Shown here: positions 17,366 through 25,487 of the stretch, in pieces
How positions within the stretch are numbered: position 1 is the first letter of the stretch
Layout of the letters: each line of letters starts with the position of its first letter
NCBI RefSeq assembly: GCF_900197595.1
Contig: NZ_FZLO01000005.1
Coordinates: forward strand, 1 to 64,000
Source of the DNA: Scatolibacter rhodanostii
GTDB taxonomy: Bacteria; Bacillota; Clostridia; Oscillospirales; Acutalibacteraceae
DNA: 64,000 nucleotides
Reading direction: 5' to 3'
Position numbers and translations under genes: made by a program
Notes under the pieces: model-generated
The model's input: only the letters and a program-made list of their open reading frames with translations
Told to the model about the DNA's origin: nothing
Database searches by the model: none

Positions 17366-18565
17366 ATGGCAATTGTAATGCGCCGAGGGAAGTATAATGA
17401 CTTCGATGCAAGTAAAATGTTGCCTGGCGAAATAGCGGTGGTACTTTCGGGTGATTCTTCCGCTGTGGATGGAAGAACATTCTACATCTGCTTTGAGCCG
17501 GGCAAGGTCAAACGTTTAATGACCTTTGAAGATTTAAAACGAGAAATTGACAGCGTAACAGCGGACATTGTGGAACAGGTTACAGTGGTAGCCGATAAAG
17601 CCGAAAACGCAGGCGATAGGCTAGATGCTGCGGATGATATTTTGGATTTACTAACGCAGAAAACGACGGCAGCAAATACAGCTAAAACACAGTTAGAAAG
17701 CGCCACAGGAACAGCCAATACGGCACGCGCAAATCTTGTAACTGTTACAACCGCTGCCAATACTGCAAAGGGTCAGCTTGATACTAGCACTACGGCAGCA
17801 AATACAGCACGCACAAATCTTGTAAATACAACTACCGCCGCAGATACCGCTAAGAATAATCTTACTACGGCAACTACAGCGGCCAACACCGCAAAAGGTC
17901 AATTGGATACTGCCACAAGCACAGCCAATACCGCTCGAACCAACCTTGCAAATGTGACTACTACTGCAAACACAGTAAAAACAGATTTGAATACTGCTGT
18001 CAGCAAGGCAAATGAAGCAATTGGAAATCTTAATCCGATTCAAGAACAAATTGACGGAATAAAAAACACGAAAGTCAACGGTAAAATATTATCATCAGAT
18101 ATCACTCTGAATGGTAGTGATATCCACGCTGGGATTCAAGGAGAGACACTGACAGTTGCCCAGTATCTGCAAAGTTTGGCAGACAATAAGCTTGAGAAGG
18201 CTTCTTTGCTAAATCTTGTCTATCCCGTTGGAGCAATCTATATCAGCATTACCAGCACAAATCCATCAACTATAATTGGCGGTACTTGGGTGGCATTTGC
18301 ACAAGGACAGACTCTAGTCGGTGTCAATCCGTCCGATGCAGATTTTAATATGGCGCAAAAAACTGGTGGCAGTAAAACCATATCGTTAACAGATACTCAA
18401 GTTGGTGCAAAGAAATCAGGCGTAGAAGCTACAGGTTATGGGTTAGGCTCAGCAGCAGCTTTTGCTAATCGTGTATTAGTTGGGTATAGCCATAGCAATC
18501 CACGAGAGGAAATCAACCAATTACAGCCTTACATTACTGTATATATGTGGCGCAGGACAGCGTAA
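17366..18565 (+). CDS. Tail fibre protein with 14-residue repeats and gp10-like C-terminal domain
   Basis: A 399-residue protein. The N-terminal 55 residues (MAIVMRRGKYNDFDASKMLP, then GEIAVVLSGD) are the fibre-attachment module common to siphophage baseplate fibres. Residues 100-225 consist of nine 14-residue units of the form TTAANTAKxQLxxA, alternating AK..QL and AR..NL types. The C-terminal domain (YPVGAIYISITSTNPSTIIG, ending LQPYITVYMWRR) is the phage baseplate gp10/collar receptor-binding type. It is likely a trimeric fibre that contacts the host surface. ATG 17366 follows GGGAGGA. The frame is intact. Confidence 0.83.
   Translation: MAIVMRRGKYNDFDASKMLPGEIAVVLSGDSSAVDGRTFYICFEPGKVKRLMTFEDLKREIDSVTADIVEQVTVVADKAENAGDRLDAADDILDLLTQKTTAANTAKTQLESATGTANTARANLVTVTTAANTAKGQLDTSTTAANTARTNLVNTTTAADTAKNNLTTATTAANTAKGQLDTATSTANTARTNLANVTTTANTVKTDLNTAVSKANEAIGNLNPIQEQIDGIKNTKVNGKILSSDITLNGSDIHAGIQGETLTVAQYLQSLADNKLEKASLLNLVYPVGAIYISITSTNPSTIIGGTWVAFAQGQTLVGVNPSDADFNMAQKTGGSKTISLTDTQVGAKKSGVEATGYGLGSAAAFANRVLVGYSHSNPREEINQLQPYITVYMWRRTA
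17663..18040 (+). repeat. In-frame 42-bp tandem repeats in tail fibre gene
   Basis: Nine degenerate 42-bp units encode the 14-residue repeats; units alternate in a 28-residue super-period (AK..QL then AR..NL). The heptad-compatible period indicates a trimeric coiled-coil shaft. Copy number is likely to vary between strains. Confidence 0.8.
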
Positions 18566-18581
18566 AAGAAAGGCAATCAAA

Positions 18582-19043
18582 ATGAAAGAAAATGCGTTGA
18601 TAAAAGTTTTATCCGTTATACAAGAAAACAGCGTGTCTACCGTCATTGGAATTATCGGCAGCACAATTGCTGCTCTATTTGGAGGTTGGGACGTGGCCTT
18701 GACTACACTAATCATTTTTATGGCAATTGACTACATATCAGGACTTGTCGTTGCAAAGCTTGGCAAATCGCTTAAATCACCAAATGGAGGTTTAGATAGC
18801 AGGACTGGGTTTAAAGGACTTATGCGCAAAGGCATGATTTTAGTTATGGTATTGGTTGCAGCGCTACTGGACAAAGTCATTGGGACAAGCTTTGTCCGTG
18901 ATGCCGTTGTCATTGCGTATTTAGCCAATGAGGCGATATCTATCACAGAAAATGCTGGGCTTATGGGTGTGCCTATCAATCCTGCCATTACAAAGTCGAT
19001 TGACATACTAAAAAACAAGTCTAAAGAGGCGCAGGAAAAATGA
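18582..19043 (+). CDS. Phage holin, toxin-secretion/holin 4 family
   Basis: A 153-residue membrane protein from ATG 18582 (AAAGAAAGG upstream). Three to four hydrophobic segments (VIGIIGSTIAALFG, TLIIFMAIDYISGLVVAKL, GMILVMVLVAALLDKVIG, VIAYLANEAISITENAGLMG) and the motif DSRTGFKGLMRKG match the Bacteriophage_holin_4/TcdE-like family, which forms pores for endolysin release. It is the last phage gene; no endolysin follows, although an amidase or lysozyme gene is normally next. Confidence 0.88.
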   Translation: MKENALIKVLSVIQENSVSTVIGIIGSTIAALFGGWDVALTTLIIFMAIDYISGLVVAKLGKSLKSPNGGLDSRTGFKGLMRKGMILVMVLVAALLDKVIGTSFVRDAVVIAYLANEAISITENAGLMGVPINPAITKSIDILKNKSKEAQEK

Positions 19044-19095
19044 GATGCTGGCTAAAGTGATGGGAACAGAGCTCTCTTGTGCAAGTGGCAATGTA

Positions 19096-19115
19096 GATTC
19101 TCAAATTTGAGAATC
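19096..19115. repeat. Perfect 20-bp palindrome after holin
   Basis: GATTCTCAAA followed by its exact reverse complement TTTGAGAATC. It lies where an endolysin gene or the phage right end is expected. It could be a recombination site, protein-binding site or part of a degraded gene; no function is assigned. Confidence 0.6.
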
Positions 19116-19140
19116 CGTCGTTTGCTGCTCAATACAGGAC

Positions 19141-19184
19141 GGGCTAGCAATATTATCTTTACTAAAAACAAGATTGCTAGCCCC
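19141..19184. repeat. Inverted repeat between holin and terminator
   Basis: GGGCTAGCAAT (19141-19151) pairs with ATTGCTAGCCC (19173-19183) around a 21-nt A/T-rich loop. There is no T-run, so it is not a classical terminator. It may be a structured RNA end or a phage-end site. Confidence 0.5.
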
Positions 19185-19208
19185 ATTCCAAGCTATTAGA
19201 ATTTGATT

Positions 19209-19245
19209 AGCCCCTCTTTGCGTTATGCAGAGAGGGGCTTTCTTA
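19209..19245 (+). terminator. Rho-independent terminator of prophage late operon
   Basis: AGCCCCTCT (19209-19217) pairs with AGAGGGGCT (19231-19239) and is followed by TTCTTATT. It closes the late gene run and probably lies near the phage-host border. Confidence 0.85.
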
Positions 19246-19328
19246 TTGATTTATAAAGTGAAGCTAAAACCTTTCAAAACGGTTTTAATTATATTTTTGT
19301 AAATTTGGCGGCTACACAAAAATGTTTA

Positions 19329-20573
19329 TTAATGATAACAATTTTTACAAGGTCTGCTTTTGCCAGATGCGCCGATTGACCCTGAATAAATATTTTTTGA
19401 CCTACCCAGTGAAGGACAATCTTTTGTACTATGGTAAACTTCACCGCTAGAGACCCAATACACAGTCTGACCGACTGCAGCTGATTCTTGCTCTTGTGCT
19501 GCCGCTTCAGCTGCTGCTCTTTCCTCTTGCGCAGCAGCTTCGGTAGCTGCAGCTTTTTCTTCTGATATTCGCTGGTATTCTTGCTCGTTTGTCATTAAGT
19601 TTTCATAATTGGTAACATATTGTTTCACTTTATCTGGTAAAGCATCATACGTTGTCCTTGCCTGTGTAATGCTTGCTTGGCTATCAATTGATATGTGGTT
19701 GATTGCTTCTACAACAGGAGCTGCCGCAGCCTCTAGTTTTAGTACATTTAGACCCTTTTCTGCTTCAATCAGTATAGTGACAGATTCATTAGGTATCTTC
19801 GCTTTTATACTATGGTCACTTTCATCATAGAGAGCTCTTGCTTTTACAATCGTTGGCTCGCTGTCAAGTGTGACATCGCCTATTGCTTTAATAGCGGCAC
19901 TAATAGGCTCAATCAATTGATTATATCGCGCTTCAATTTCCTGTTCAGCCTTTTCTAACTGATTGACACTCGAGACAGTTTTTTTCCATTCTGAATCCAT
20001 AGAATCATAAAGCTGTCTGACTTGCTTTATATCATTTTCCTTATCAATGGTAACAGGGGATAATGCAGCTATTTTCTCTTCTAAAGAGGAGACAGCTTCT
20101 ACACGGGCGGTATTCACAACTTGTACTTCCAAAATATTGCTGCTTATATCGCCATAACCTATTGTAATGTCAGCATTGCCTTCAGCAGTTTGGCTTTGAA
20201 TAGCTAGGCGGTACTCTTTGTTTTCATAGTCTGATAGGTCTTTTACTGCCAGTAAATTATTAGGAGAAACTAGAAAAGATAGTTCACCTTCATTAATTTT
20301 AGCGCTGGCAGGCGACACGGTGAACGTCACTTCTTTGCTTGTGTTCAAATCAAATGAAACAATATTGCTGTCAATTTCAATAGATTCTGGCTTAGGGGGT
20401 TTTCCAAAAATAGCAGCAATAAAAATAAGAGTCCAAAAACTTAGGAGAACATACAAAGAGATATTTTTCCACTTTTTTAACCCCGGATATTTCTTTTTAA
20501 TTAAGAAAAATCCTAAAGGAAAGAACACGATAGAACTTAAGATAATGACCCATCTTTTCTGATACCAGACCAT
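19329..20573 (-). CDS. Membrane-anchored protein with FIVAR-like helices and C-terminal Cys/His motif
   Basis: A 414-residue protein with two N-terminal membrane helices (VIILSSIVFFPLGFFLI, LYVLLSFWTLIFIAAIF), a beta-rich Ig-like domain (residues about 65-150), and three to four helical repeats with an ALYDE/TYDALPDKVKQYV pattern like FIVAR/G5-linker modules of Gram-positive surface proteins. An Ala/Glu coil follows. The C-terminus is VYHSTKDCPSLGRSKN, then GKSRPCKNCYH, a compact CxxC/His motif often attached to such proteins and probably metal-binding. GGAGGGG precedes the start. It faces the prophage on the opposite strand and is the first clear non-phage gene. Function unknown. Confidence 0.7.
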   Translation of the reverse strand: MVWYQKRWVIILSSIVFFPLGFFLIKKKYPGLKKWKNISLYVLLSFWTLIFIAAIFGKPPKPESIEIDSNIVSFDLNTSKEVTFTVSPASAKINEGELSFLVSPNNLLAVKDLSDYENKEYRLAIQSQTAEGNADITIGYGDISSNILEVQVVNTARVEAVSSLEEKIAALSPVTIDKENDIKQVRQLYDSMDSEWKKTVSSVNQLEKAEQEIEARYNQLIEPISAAIKAIGDVTLDSEPTIVKARALYDESDHSIKAKIPNESVTILIEAEKGLNVLKLEAAAAPVVEAINHISIDSQASITQARTTYDALPDKVKQYVTNYENLMTNEQEYQRISEEKAAATEAAAQEERAAAEAAAQEQESAAVGQTVYWVSSGEVYHSTKDCPSLGRSKNIYSGSIGASGKSRPCKNCYH

Positions 20574-20930
20574 AAAATAAACCCCTCCATTTATAGTGAT
20601 AATATGTCACAATTGTATCTTAAATGGGATTGTTTTACAATATAATTTTAAAAAGTAAATGAATTGAAACTATTTGCTTTGATTCAATCTACCAACACTA
20701 ACCCGACTAACCATCTATTTTGATGTTTGAATAAGCAATAAAATTTTTTATCAAAACCGATTTTTAATGTTTGTATCTTTGATGTGTATAAATCTCTTTA
20801 TACATTAATCAACATATACGGTACAGCTATCTGAGCCAATCTTTTCCCCGTGTTTGTATTCTAAAATAGATTGATAAAACCGTACATATATCGCTGCATG
20901 ATGGAATAAAATAACCAAGAGGTGATAAAA
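20574..20930. other. Intergenic region, no gene seen
   Basis: A 357-bp AT-rich spacer between two divergent genes (the membrane protein on minus and tspO on plus). It must hold both promoters. I see no strong -35/-10 pair, no RNA gene and no open frame with a ribosome site. Confidence 0.5.
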
Positions 20931-21404
20931 TTGCAGAATAAAAAGAATAAATTTGTGCCTTTTGTTTTATTTGTTATTGGAACTGAATTGGTTGGATATA
21001 TCAGTAGTTTGCTGTCAGGTGATATTAGTCAGAAATATGCTCAATTAAATAAACCACCGTTCTCCCCAGCGGGGCAATTGTTTGGCATTGTCTGGCCAAT
21101 ACTCTATGCCGGTATGGGTATAGCCGTGGCAATAGTATATAATCAAAATACGATAGAATCGAAACAAGCTCTAAAATGGTATTTTATGCAGCTTAGCGTG
21201 AATTTCTTTTGGAGTATTCTCTTCTTTGGGTTAACATTGCACTGGGTAGCTCTTCTAGTCTTGGTTATCCTAGATATTTTGGTAGGTTATTTGCTGGCAA
21301 TCTATTTCAAAATTAATAAACTAAGCTTTTGGCTAACTCTGCCTTACTTAATTTGGATTTTATTTGCGACGTATCTAAATTTAGGCATAGCACTTTTAAA
21401 ATAA
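20931..21404 (+). CDS. tspO: TspO/MBR family tryptophan-rich sensory protein
   Basis: A 157-residue, five-helix membrane protein. Family marks are ELVGYISSLL, the loop YAQLNKPPFSPAGQLFGIVW with the conserved PPxxP-like and W residues, NFFWSILFFG and PYLIWILFATYLNLGI. TspO proteins bind porphyrins and cholesterol-like ligands; their bacterial role is in stress and tetrapyrrole handling. TTG 20931 is chosen because AAGAGGTG lies 6 bases upstream; GTG 20922 is inside that site. It is monocistronic. Confidence 0.9.
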   Translation: MQNKKNKFVPFVLFVIGTELVGYISSLLSGDISQKYAQLNKPPFSPAGQLFGIVWPILYAGMGIAVAIVYNQNTIESKQALKWYFMQLSVNFFWSILFFGLTLHWVALLVLVILDILVGYLLAIYFKINKLSFWLTLPYLIWILFATYLNLGIALLK

Positions 21405-21596
21405 TGTAATTTATGCTCTCAATAAAATTAATAATGGGAAATAATGTGAAATATTTTCTCTTTTAGATTGCTACAGTAGAACAAATATGCTATAGTTAAA
21501 TGGAATTAATTACTATAAAAATAGCTAACTATACAATATTAAGCGACAAGTCACTTCTGTTTAACTTAAATGTCTAAATAAAAGAGAGGGAATCCT

Positions 21597-21971
21597 ATGA
21601 TTGATTTTCAAAACGCAAGTTTTATGAAATTGAGAGAAGCGGACCCAAGAGGAGCGGCACAACTCATTACCCCATTGTTTGTCAATGAAGAAAAAATCTT
21701 GATTGCATTCCAGTCTATTCGTGATATGGTCGTTTTTACCAACTATAGAATTATCGCGATCAATGTGCAAGGAATGACGGGGAAGAAAAAAGATTTTACT
21801 TCTATGCCGTATAGCAAAATACAGACCTTTTCAGTCGAAACCGCAGGTGTTTTTGATTTGGATAGTGAGCTTGAATTGTGGTTTTCAGGTATGGGAAAAG
21901 TGAAATTTGAATTCACTGGGCAAACAGATGTATCAGGGATATGCCGATTGATATCCAGTTTTGTGTTATAA
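21597..21971 (+). CDS. Bacterial PH-domain protein
   Basis: A 124-residue soluble protein matching small stand-alone bacterial PH-domain (bPH_1, YvbH-like) proteins. The pattern EEKILIAFQSIRDMVVFTNY, then MTGKKKDFTSMPYSKIQTF and a SELELWFSG strand shows the seven-strand barrel plus C-terminal helix. Partners and ligand are unknown; these domains usually mediate protein contacts at the membrane. AGAGAGGG precedes the ATG. Confidence 0.8.
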   Translation: MIDFQNASFMKLREADPRGAAQLITPLFVNEEKILIAFQSIRDMVVFTNYRIIAINVQGMTGKKKDFTSMPYSKIQTFSVETAGVFDLDSELELWFSGMGKVKFEFTGQTDVSGICRLISSFVL

Positions 21972-22066
21972 AAAATTTGATCTTTAAGAGCTGATGATAG
22001 TATGATTCATTTAGCCTATTTAGTTTTTTGAAAAATTTACTTATAGCCCAAGAAAGGTATAATTTC

Positions 22067-22924
22067 ATGAATAAGACCGTGGTTTTAGCCGGTTTTACGC
22101 TTATGGCCGTACTAACGTTATCTGGGTGCAAAAGTAAGCCAATTGCAGAGTATGTATCCAATGTATCAAAAGTTGAGAGCTCTTCAACATCTTCACAAAA
22201 AACAAAAAGTGAAATTTCCTCAAAAGCGACTTCCACGCCGGTGGCCACTTCTACGCCGAAGTCTATGGATGAAGCAAGCACTGAGGCAACAAAATCTACA
22301 CCAGAACCTACCATAGAACCAGCTACGGCTGTTGAGTCTTCCAGTAAACCAACATCCACTCCGGCTACGGAAGTGATATCCAAATCAACTCCCAAACCCG
22401 CTCCTAATCTCGAACCTACACCTAAACCCACAGTTGAAAGTACTCCAACTCCAACTTTCTCCGAATCAACAGATGGGGGTAACAATTCAGTGACTGAAGC
22501 TTATGAAGCAGCGCAATTGTATGCGTATGTTTCGCATTTTTCTTTTGGCGGTTTGGTTGATCAACTGGTAGAGTATGACGGCTTTACTAGGGAAGCCGCA
22601 AGAGCAGCCGCAGAACAATGCGGCGATATTTGGGCAGAAAATGCACTGTCACAGGCGAACCTATATTTGAGTATTGTTCCGTTTTCTTATCAACGACTAA
22701 GCGAACAGTTAGGATATGATCAATTCACAGCTAGTGAGATTAGCTATGCAGTGGAAAATTGTGGAGCCGATTGGTATGAACAAGCTGCAAAACAAGCAAA
22801 GGCATATGCTGACTCAGCTTATCCCTACTCTTTTTCAAGAGCAGAGTTGATAGAACAATTAGAATTTGAAGGTTATACTAGCGAGCAGGCTGTTTACGGC
22901 GCTGATGCTGCAGGAATCAATTAA
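22067..22924 (+). CDS. Ltp-like host-cell-surface lipoprotein
   Basis: A 285-residue lipoprotein: signal peptide with lipobox LSGC (Cys21), a long Ser/Thr/Pro/Glu spacer (residues about 30-140), then three tandem helix-turn-helix-like repeats of about 47 residues (YAYVSHFSFGGLVDQLVEYD, YLSIVPFSYQRLSEQLGYD, YADSAYPYSFSRAELIEQLE). These repeats match the Lipoprotein_Ltp domain. The prototype, Ltp of Streptococcus thermophilus phage TP-J34, is a surface protein that blocks DNA injection of incoming phages. The gene lies about 3 kb beyond the prophage terminator on the same strand, so it may be a prophage lysogenic-conversion gene left behind or an independent gene. ATG 22067 is chosen for the signal peptide. 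Exclusion function is inferred. Confidence 0.8.
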   Translation: MNKTVVLAGFTLMAVLTLSGCKSKPIAEYVSNVSKVESSSTSSQKTKSEISSKATSTPVATSTPKSMDEASTEATKSTPEPTIEPATAVESSSKPTSTPATEVISKSTPKPAPNLEPTPKPTVESTPTPTFSESTDGGNNSVTEAYEAAQLYAYVSHFSFGGLVDQLVEYDGFTREAARAAAEQCGDIWAENALSQANLYLSIVPFSYQRLSEQLGYDQFTASEISYAVENCGADWYEQAAKQAKAYADSAYPYSFSRAELIEQLEFEGYTSEQAVYGADAAGIN

Positions 22925-22966
22925 AATCGTCACAGGTTCTGATTGAAAAAATACTAAAATTAAAAA

Positions 22967-23021
22967 AACACGTTAAGCATATTCGGCAGCATTGTGCTGC
23001 TAAATGCTTAGCGTGTTTTTA
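22967..23021. terminator. Bidirectional terminator between ltp-like and namA-like genes
   Basis: AACACGTTAAGCAT (22967-22980) pairs with ATGCTTAGCGTGTT (23004-23017), with a second hairpin GCAGCA/TGCTGC in the loop and T/A runs on both sides. It serves the convergent genes. Confidence 0.85.
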
Positions 23022-23041
23022 TGATTATTATTCGTTATCTG

Positions 23042-24064
23042 TCATTTTCGCAATCTAAAGGCACGCTGATATTGTTTAGGAATATCAATCGATTCTGAAA
23101 GATGTTCAGCGGCATGCAATACCCAATAGGGGTCGTTTAAAAGACCTCGCCCGACAGCTACAAAATCGGCTTTGTTTTCTTGAATCACTGATTGTGCAAT
23201 ATCGGGGTCTTCCAGGATACCAACAGTGATAACAGGAATATCAAGTGCATTTTTTATGCTTTCAGCCAAGGATACTTGATAGCCGGGGAAAACGTTATCC
23301 GGTCCTTTTGGTGATTCTCCACCGCTGCTGACATGGAAAACATCAACACCGGCTTCTTTATATTTCTTTGCCAGTTCAATGCCGTAGTCAATCCCATATC
23401 CACCATCGAGGTATTCAGCTGCAGAAATTCTGAATAATAAGGGCATTTCTGCGGGAAGGACATCTTTGATAGCAGAGATTATTTCTGTTCCGAATCTTGA
23501 CAAATCTTCGCCGTATTTGTCATCGCGCTTATTCATAGAGGGCGATTGGAATTCATGAATGAGGTAACCATGTGCACCGTGTATTTCAACAAAATCTACG
23601 CCAGCCTGCACAGCACGTTTTGCGGCATCTTGAAATTTAACCACCATGGCTTCGGTTTCGGCAGTGGTTAATGCGTGAGGTGTTTTGGAATCTGCTGAAA
23701 AGGGGATACTAGACGGTGCAACCGGTGTATCGGCATCTTGCGCTTTTCTTCCGGCATGAGCAATCTGTATGCCGACGGCAGCTCCATATTTTTGACATTC
23801 TTCCACAATCTTTTTGAGTGGAGCAACGTGATCGTCAGACCAAAGCCCTAAATCAAGGTCGCTGATACGGCCATCAGGCTCGACATCAGCCATTTCGATA
23901 ATGATCATGCCAACACCGCCGACAGCTCGGCTGACATAGTGCTGAAAATGCCAATCGTTTACAATGCCATCCTTCTTCTCAACAGAAAACTGACACATGG
24001 GCGGCATGACAATTCGGTTTTTAAGTTTCAAACTTTTTAGAGTAACAGAATCAAAAATATTCAT
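23042..24064 (-). CDS. Old Yellow Enzyme family NADH:flavin oxidoreductase, NamA/YqjM-like
   Basis: A 340-residue FMN-dependent ene-reductase TIM barrel. Marks are LKNRIVMPPMCQF at the N-terminus (with the Cys of the YqjM class), QIAHAGRKA, the substrate-site HGAHGYLIHEFQSP, and the FMN-phosphate region DFVAVGRGLLNDPYW. It reduces activated C=C bonds of enones/enals using NAD(P)H, perhaps in detoxification. I start at ATG 24064 with GGAAAGGA upstream; an in-frame ATG seven codons earlier is less likely. It is a single gene ended by the 22967-23021 terminator. Confidence 0.92.
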   Translation of the reverse strand: MNIFDSVTLKSLKLKNRIVMPPMCQFSVEKKDGIVNDWHFQHYVSRAVGGVGMIIIEMADVEPDGRISDLDLGLWSDDHVAPLKKIVEECQKYGAAVGIQIAHAGRKAQDADTPVAPSSIPFSADSKTPHALTTAETEAMVVKFQDAAKRAVQAGVDFVEIHGAHGYLIHEFQSPSMNKRDDKYGEDLSRFGTEIISAIKDVLPAEMPLLFRISAAEYLDGGYGIDYGIELAKKYKEAGVDVFHVSSGGESPKGPDNVFPGYQVSLAESIKNALDIPVITVGILEDPDIAQSVIQENKADFVAVGRGLLNDPYWVLHAAEHLSESIDIPKQYQRAFRLRK

Positions 24065-24256
24065 GCAGATATCAATCCTTTCCAAAATGAGATTTAGTAT
24101 ACTTTATTATATAACAAACATAATCAAATGAATAGCATGCACTTTTTTGTAAGATACTTTCCCAAAGAGAATTGAATGAAGTTTTCTGGTTATTTTCTAG
24201 TCAGAAGATAGAAGATTACGACGGTTCAATTGGATACAAATCTTTCTATAACTATG

Positions 24257-24296
24257 AAAAAGCCGTTGGATTTATACAATCCAGCGGCTTTTTTTA
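24257..24296. terminator. Terminator downstream of the diaminopentanoate-dehydrogenase-like gene
   Basis: AAAAAGCCGTTGGATT (24257-24272) pairs with AATCCAGCGGCTTTTT (24279-24294). It has T-runs on both strands; on the minus strand it ends the gene at 24308-25384. Confidence 0.85.
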
Positions 24297-24307
24297 AAAC
24301 ATAATCT

Positions 24308-25384
24308 TTATTTAATGTATTCGTTCATAGGCTGAGATAGATATACGTTATTAGGCATTTTATCGGTGGAAACATAACCCGGAGCAGCAGCGATGAGAGC
24401 GGGAATGCGATTGACCAAATTAGCACAAGTCAGCTGTACGGTTGCAGGACGGTTTACGTTGATTGTCGTTTCGGGCTCACCAAAGAAAGTCCAATCATTC
24501 CTGTCAAATTCATCGGGGGCATAAACCTTGCCGACACATTCTGTTTCAAGGGTAATACCTTCTTTTGTTTCGGTAGTGACAACGGCCGACATACCGGTGG
24601 GTTGGCCTGCTTTCACAGTCATGTTTAATGTGGAGGAATGAATATCCTCTGTGTGGGTGGTAGGAACACATTTCTGAACTTGTGACACAACAGTCAGACC
24701 CATTTTGCTGCATAGCCAGCCATTTTGATTCCACATATAACTCGGTACATATTCGCCATTCTCGACCAATTTCTGTTGTTCATCTGAAGAAAGCGAATTA
24801 TACTTGCCGATTTCTTGCTCAAACTCTTCAGAGGATAACCCTGCACCATGTCCTTTGGCTAAAGCGATACCATAATCTTCGACATTATAGCTGCTGAAAC
24901 CTTTGATTTTTGTAAGCGTCTGCATAGAACCTGAAAGTGTATCAATTAATACACCCCAGAACATATCGGGATAACCACTGCCTGCCAAGGTGACACCATT
25001 TTCTTTTGCCAGCTTATCCAGTTCTTCTGTAATGGCTGGTGATGAGTTCCAAGGGTAGAGCGATTCTTCACAGGTAGAGATAGCGTTGATACCATTTTTT
25101 GCACATACCGCAAAGGCATCTTTGATATCAGCCATGGTGCTTAGCGTTGCCACAACACAAACATCGGCTTGCAAGTTTGCCATCATGGTATCGGCTTCTT
25201 TGGAATCTGACACCAAAATGCCGACTTTTTCGCCGCCAATGATTTCGCCAATGTCCTTGCCAATGACAGCAGGGCTGGCATCAAATGCAGCAACAATTTC
25301 AACATCCTTTTCCATCATGTAACGAATGAGATACACACTCATTTTTCCACAGCCATACTGAATTGCTCTCACTTTCCGATCCAT
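24308..25384 (-). CDS. NAD(P)-binding dehydrogenase, 2,4-diaminopentanoate dehydrogenase-like
   Basis: A 358-residue protein with an N-terminal Rossmann fold (IQYGCGKMSVYLIRYM), a CEESLYPWNSSPAI segment and the AGSGYPDMFWGVL block typical of the 2,4-diaminopentanoate dehydrogenase/dihydrodipicolinate-reductase-like family. The characterised enzyme oxidises (2R,4S)-2,4-diaminopentanoate in clostridial ornithine fermentation. No other ornithine-pathway genes (ortAB, oraSE) are here, so the real substrate may be another amino or hydroxy acid. It has AGGAGG before ATG and a promoter with a 19-bp spacer directly downstream of a MerR-family gene, implying induction by a small ligand. Confidence 0.75.
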   Translation of the reverse strand: MDRKVRAIQYGCGKMSVYLIRYMMEKDVEIVAAFDASPAVIGKDIGEIIGGEKVGILVSDSKEADTMMANLQADVCVVATLSTMADIKDAFAVCAKNGINAISTCEESLYPWNSSPAITEELDKLAKENGVTLAGSGYPDMFWGVLIDTLSGSMQTLTKIKGFSSYNVEDYGIALAKGHGAGLSSEEFEQEIGKYNSLSSDEQQKLVENGEYVPSYMWNQNGWLCSKMGLTVVSQVQKCVPTTHTEDIHSSTLNMTVKAGQPTGMSAVVTTETKEGITLETECVGKVYAPDEFDRNDWTFFGEPETTINVNRPATVQLTCANLVNRIPALIAAAPGYVSTDKMPNNVYLSQPMNEYIK

Positions 25385-25448
25385 ACAATTACCTCCTGAA
25401 TTAAATTAAAATAGGTTTCCAACACGAAATTGATATTTCCTTAACAAT

Positions 25449-25479
25449 AGTATAGACCCTTTTGTTACAAAAATGTCAA
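25449..25479 (-). promoter_or_regulatory. MerR-type promoter with 19-bp spacer
   Basis: On the minus strand TTGACA (25474-25479) and TATACT (25449-25454) are near-consensus but separated by 19 bp instead of 17. The spacer contains the inverted repeat TTTTGT-A-ACAAAA. Long spacers with an internal dyad are the hallmark of promoters activated by MerR regulators, which untwist the DNA. It drives the dehydrogenase at 25384; the MerR-family gene ends 9 bp upstream of the -35. Confidence 0.75.
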
Positions 25480-25487
25480 GCGCTATT

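Noticed and set aside
17663-18040. CRISPR-like or non-coding tandem repeat
   Set aside because: The period is exactly 42 bp, in frame, without spacers, and encodes a coiled-coil shaft.
1-19245. Reading the phage module as an R-type tailocin
   Set aside because: Terminase, portal, scaffold and capsid genes are all present, so it is a phage remnant rather than a tail-only bacteriocin.
24121-24250. Open stretch encoding FWLFSSQKIEDYDGSI downstream of the dehydrogenase
   Set aside because: Too short, no start or ribosome site, and it runs into a terminator; probably chance.
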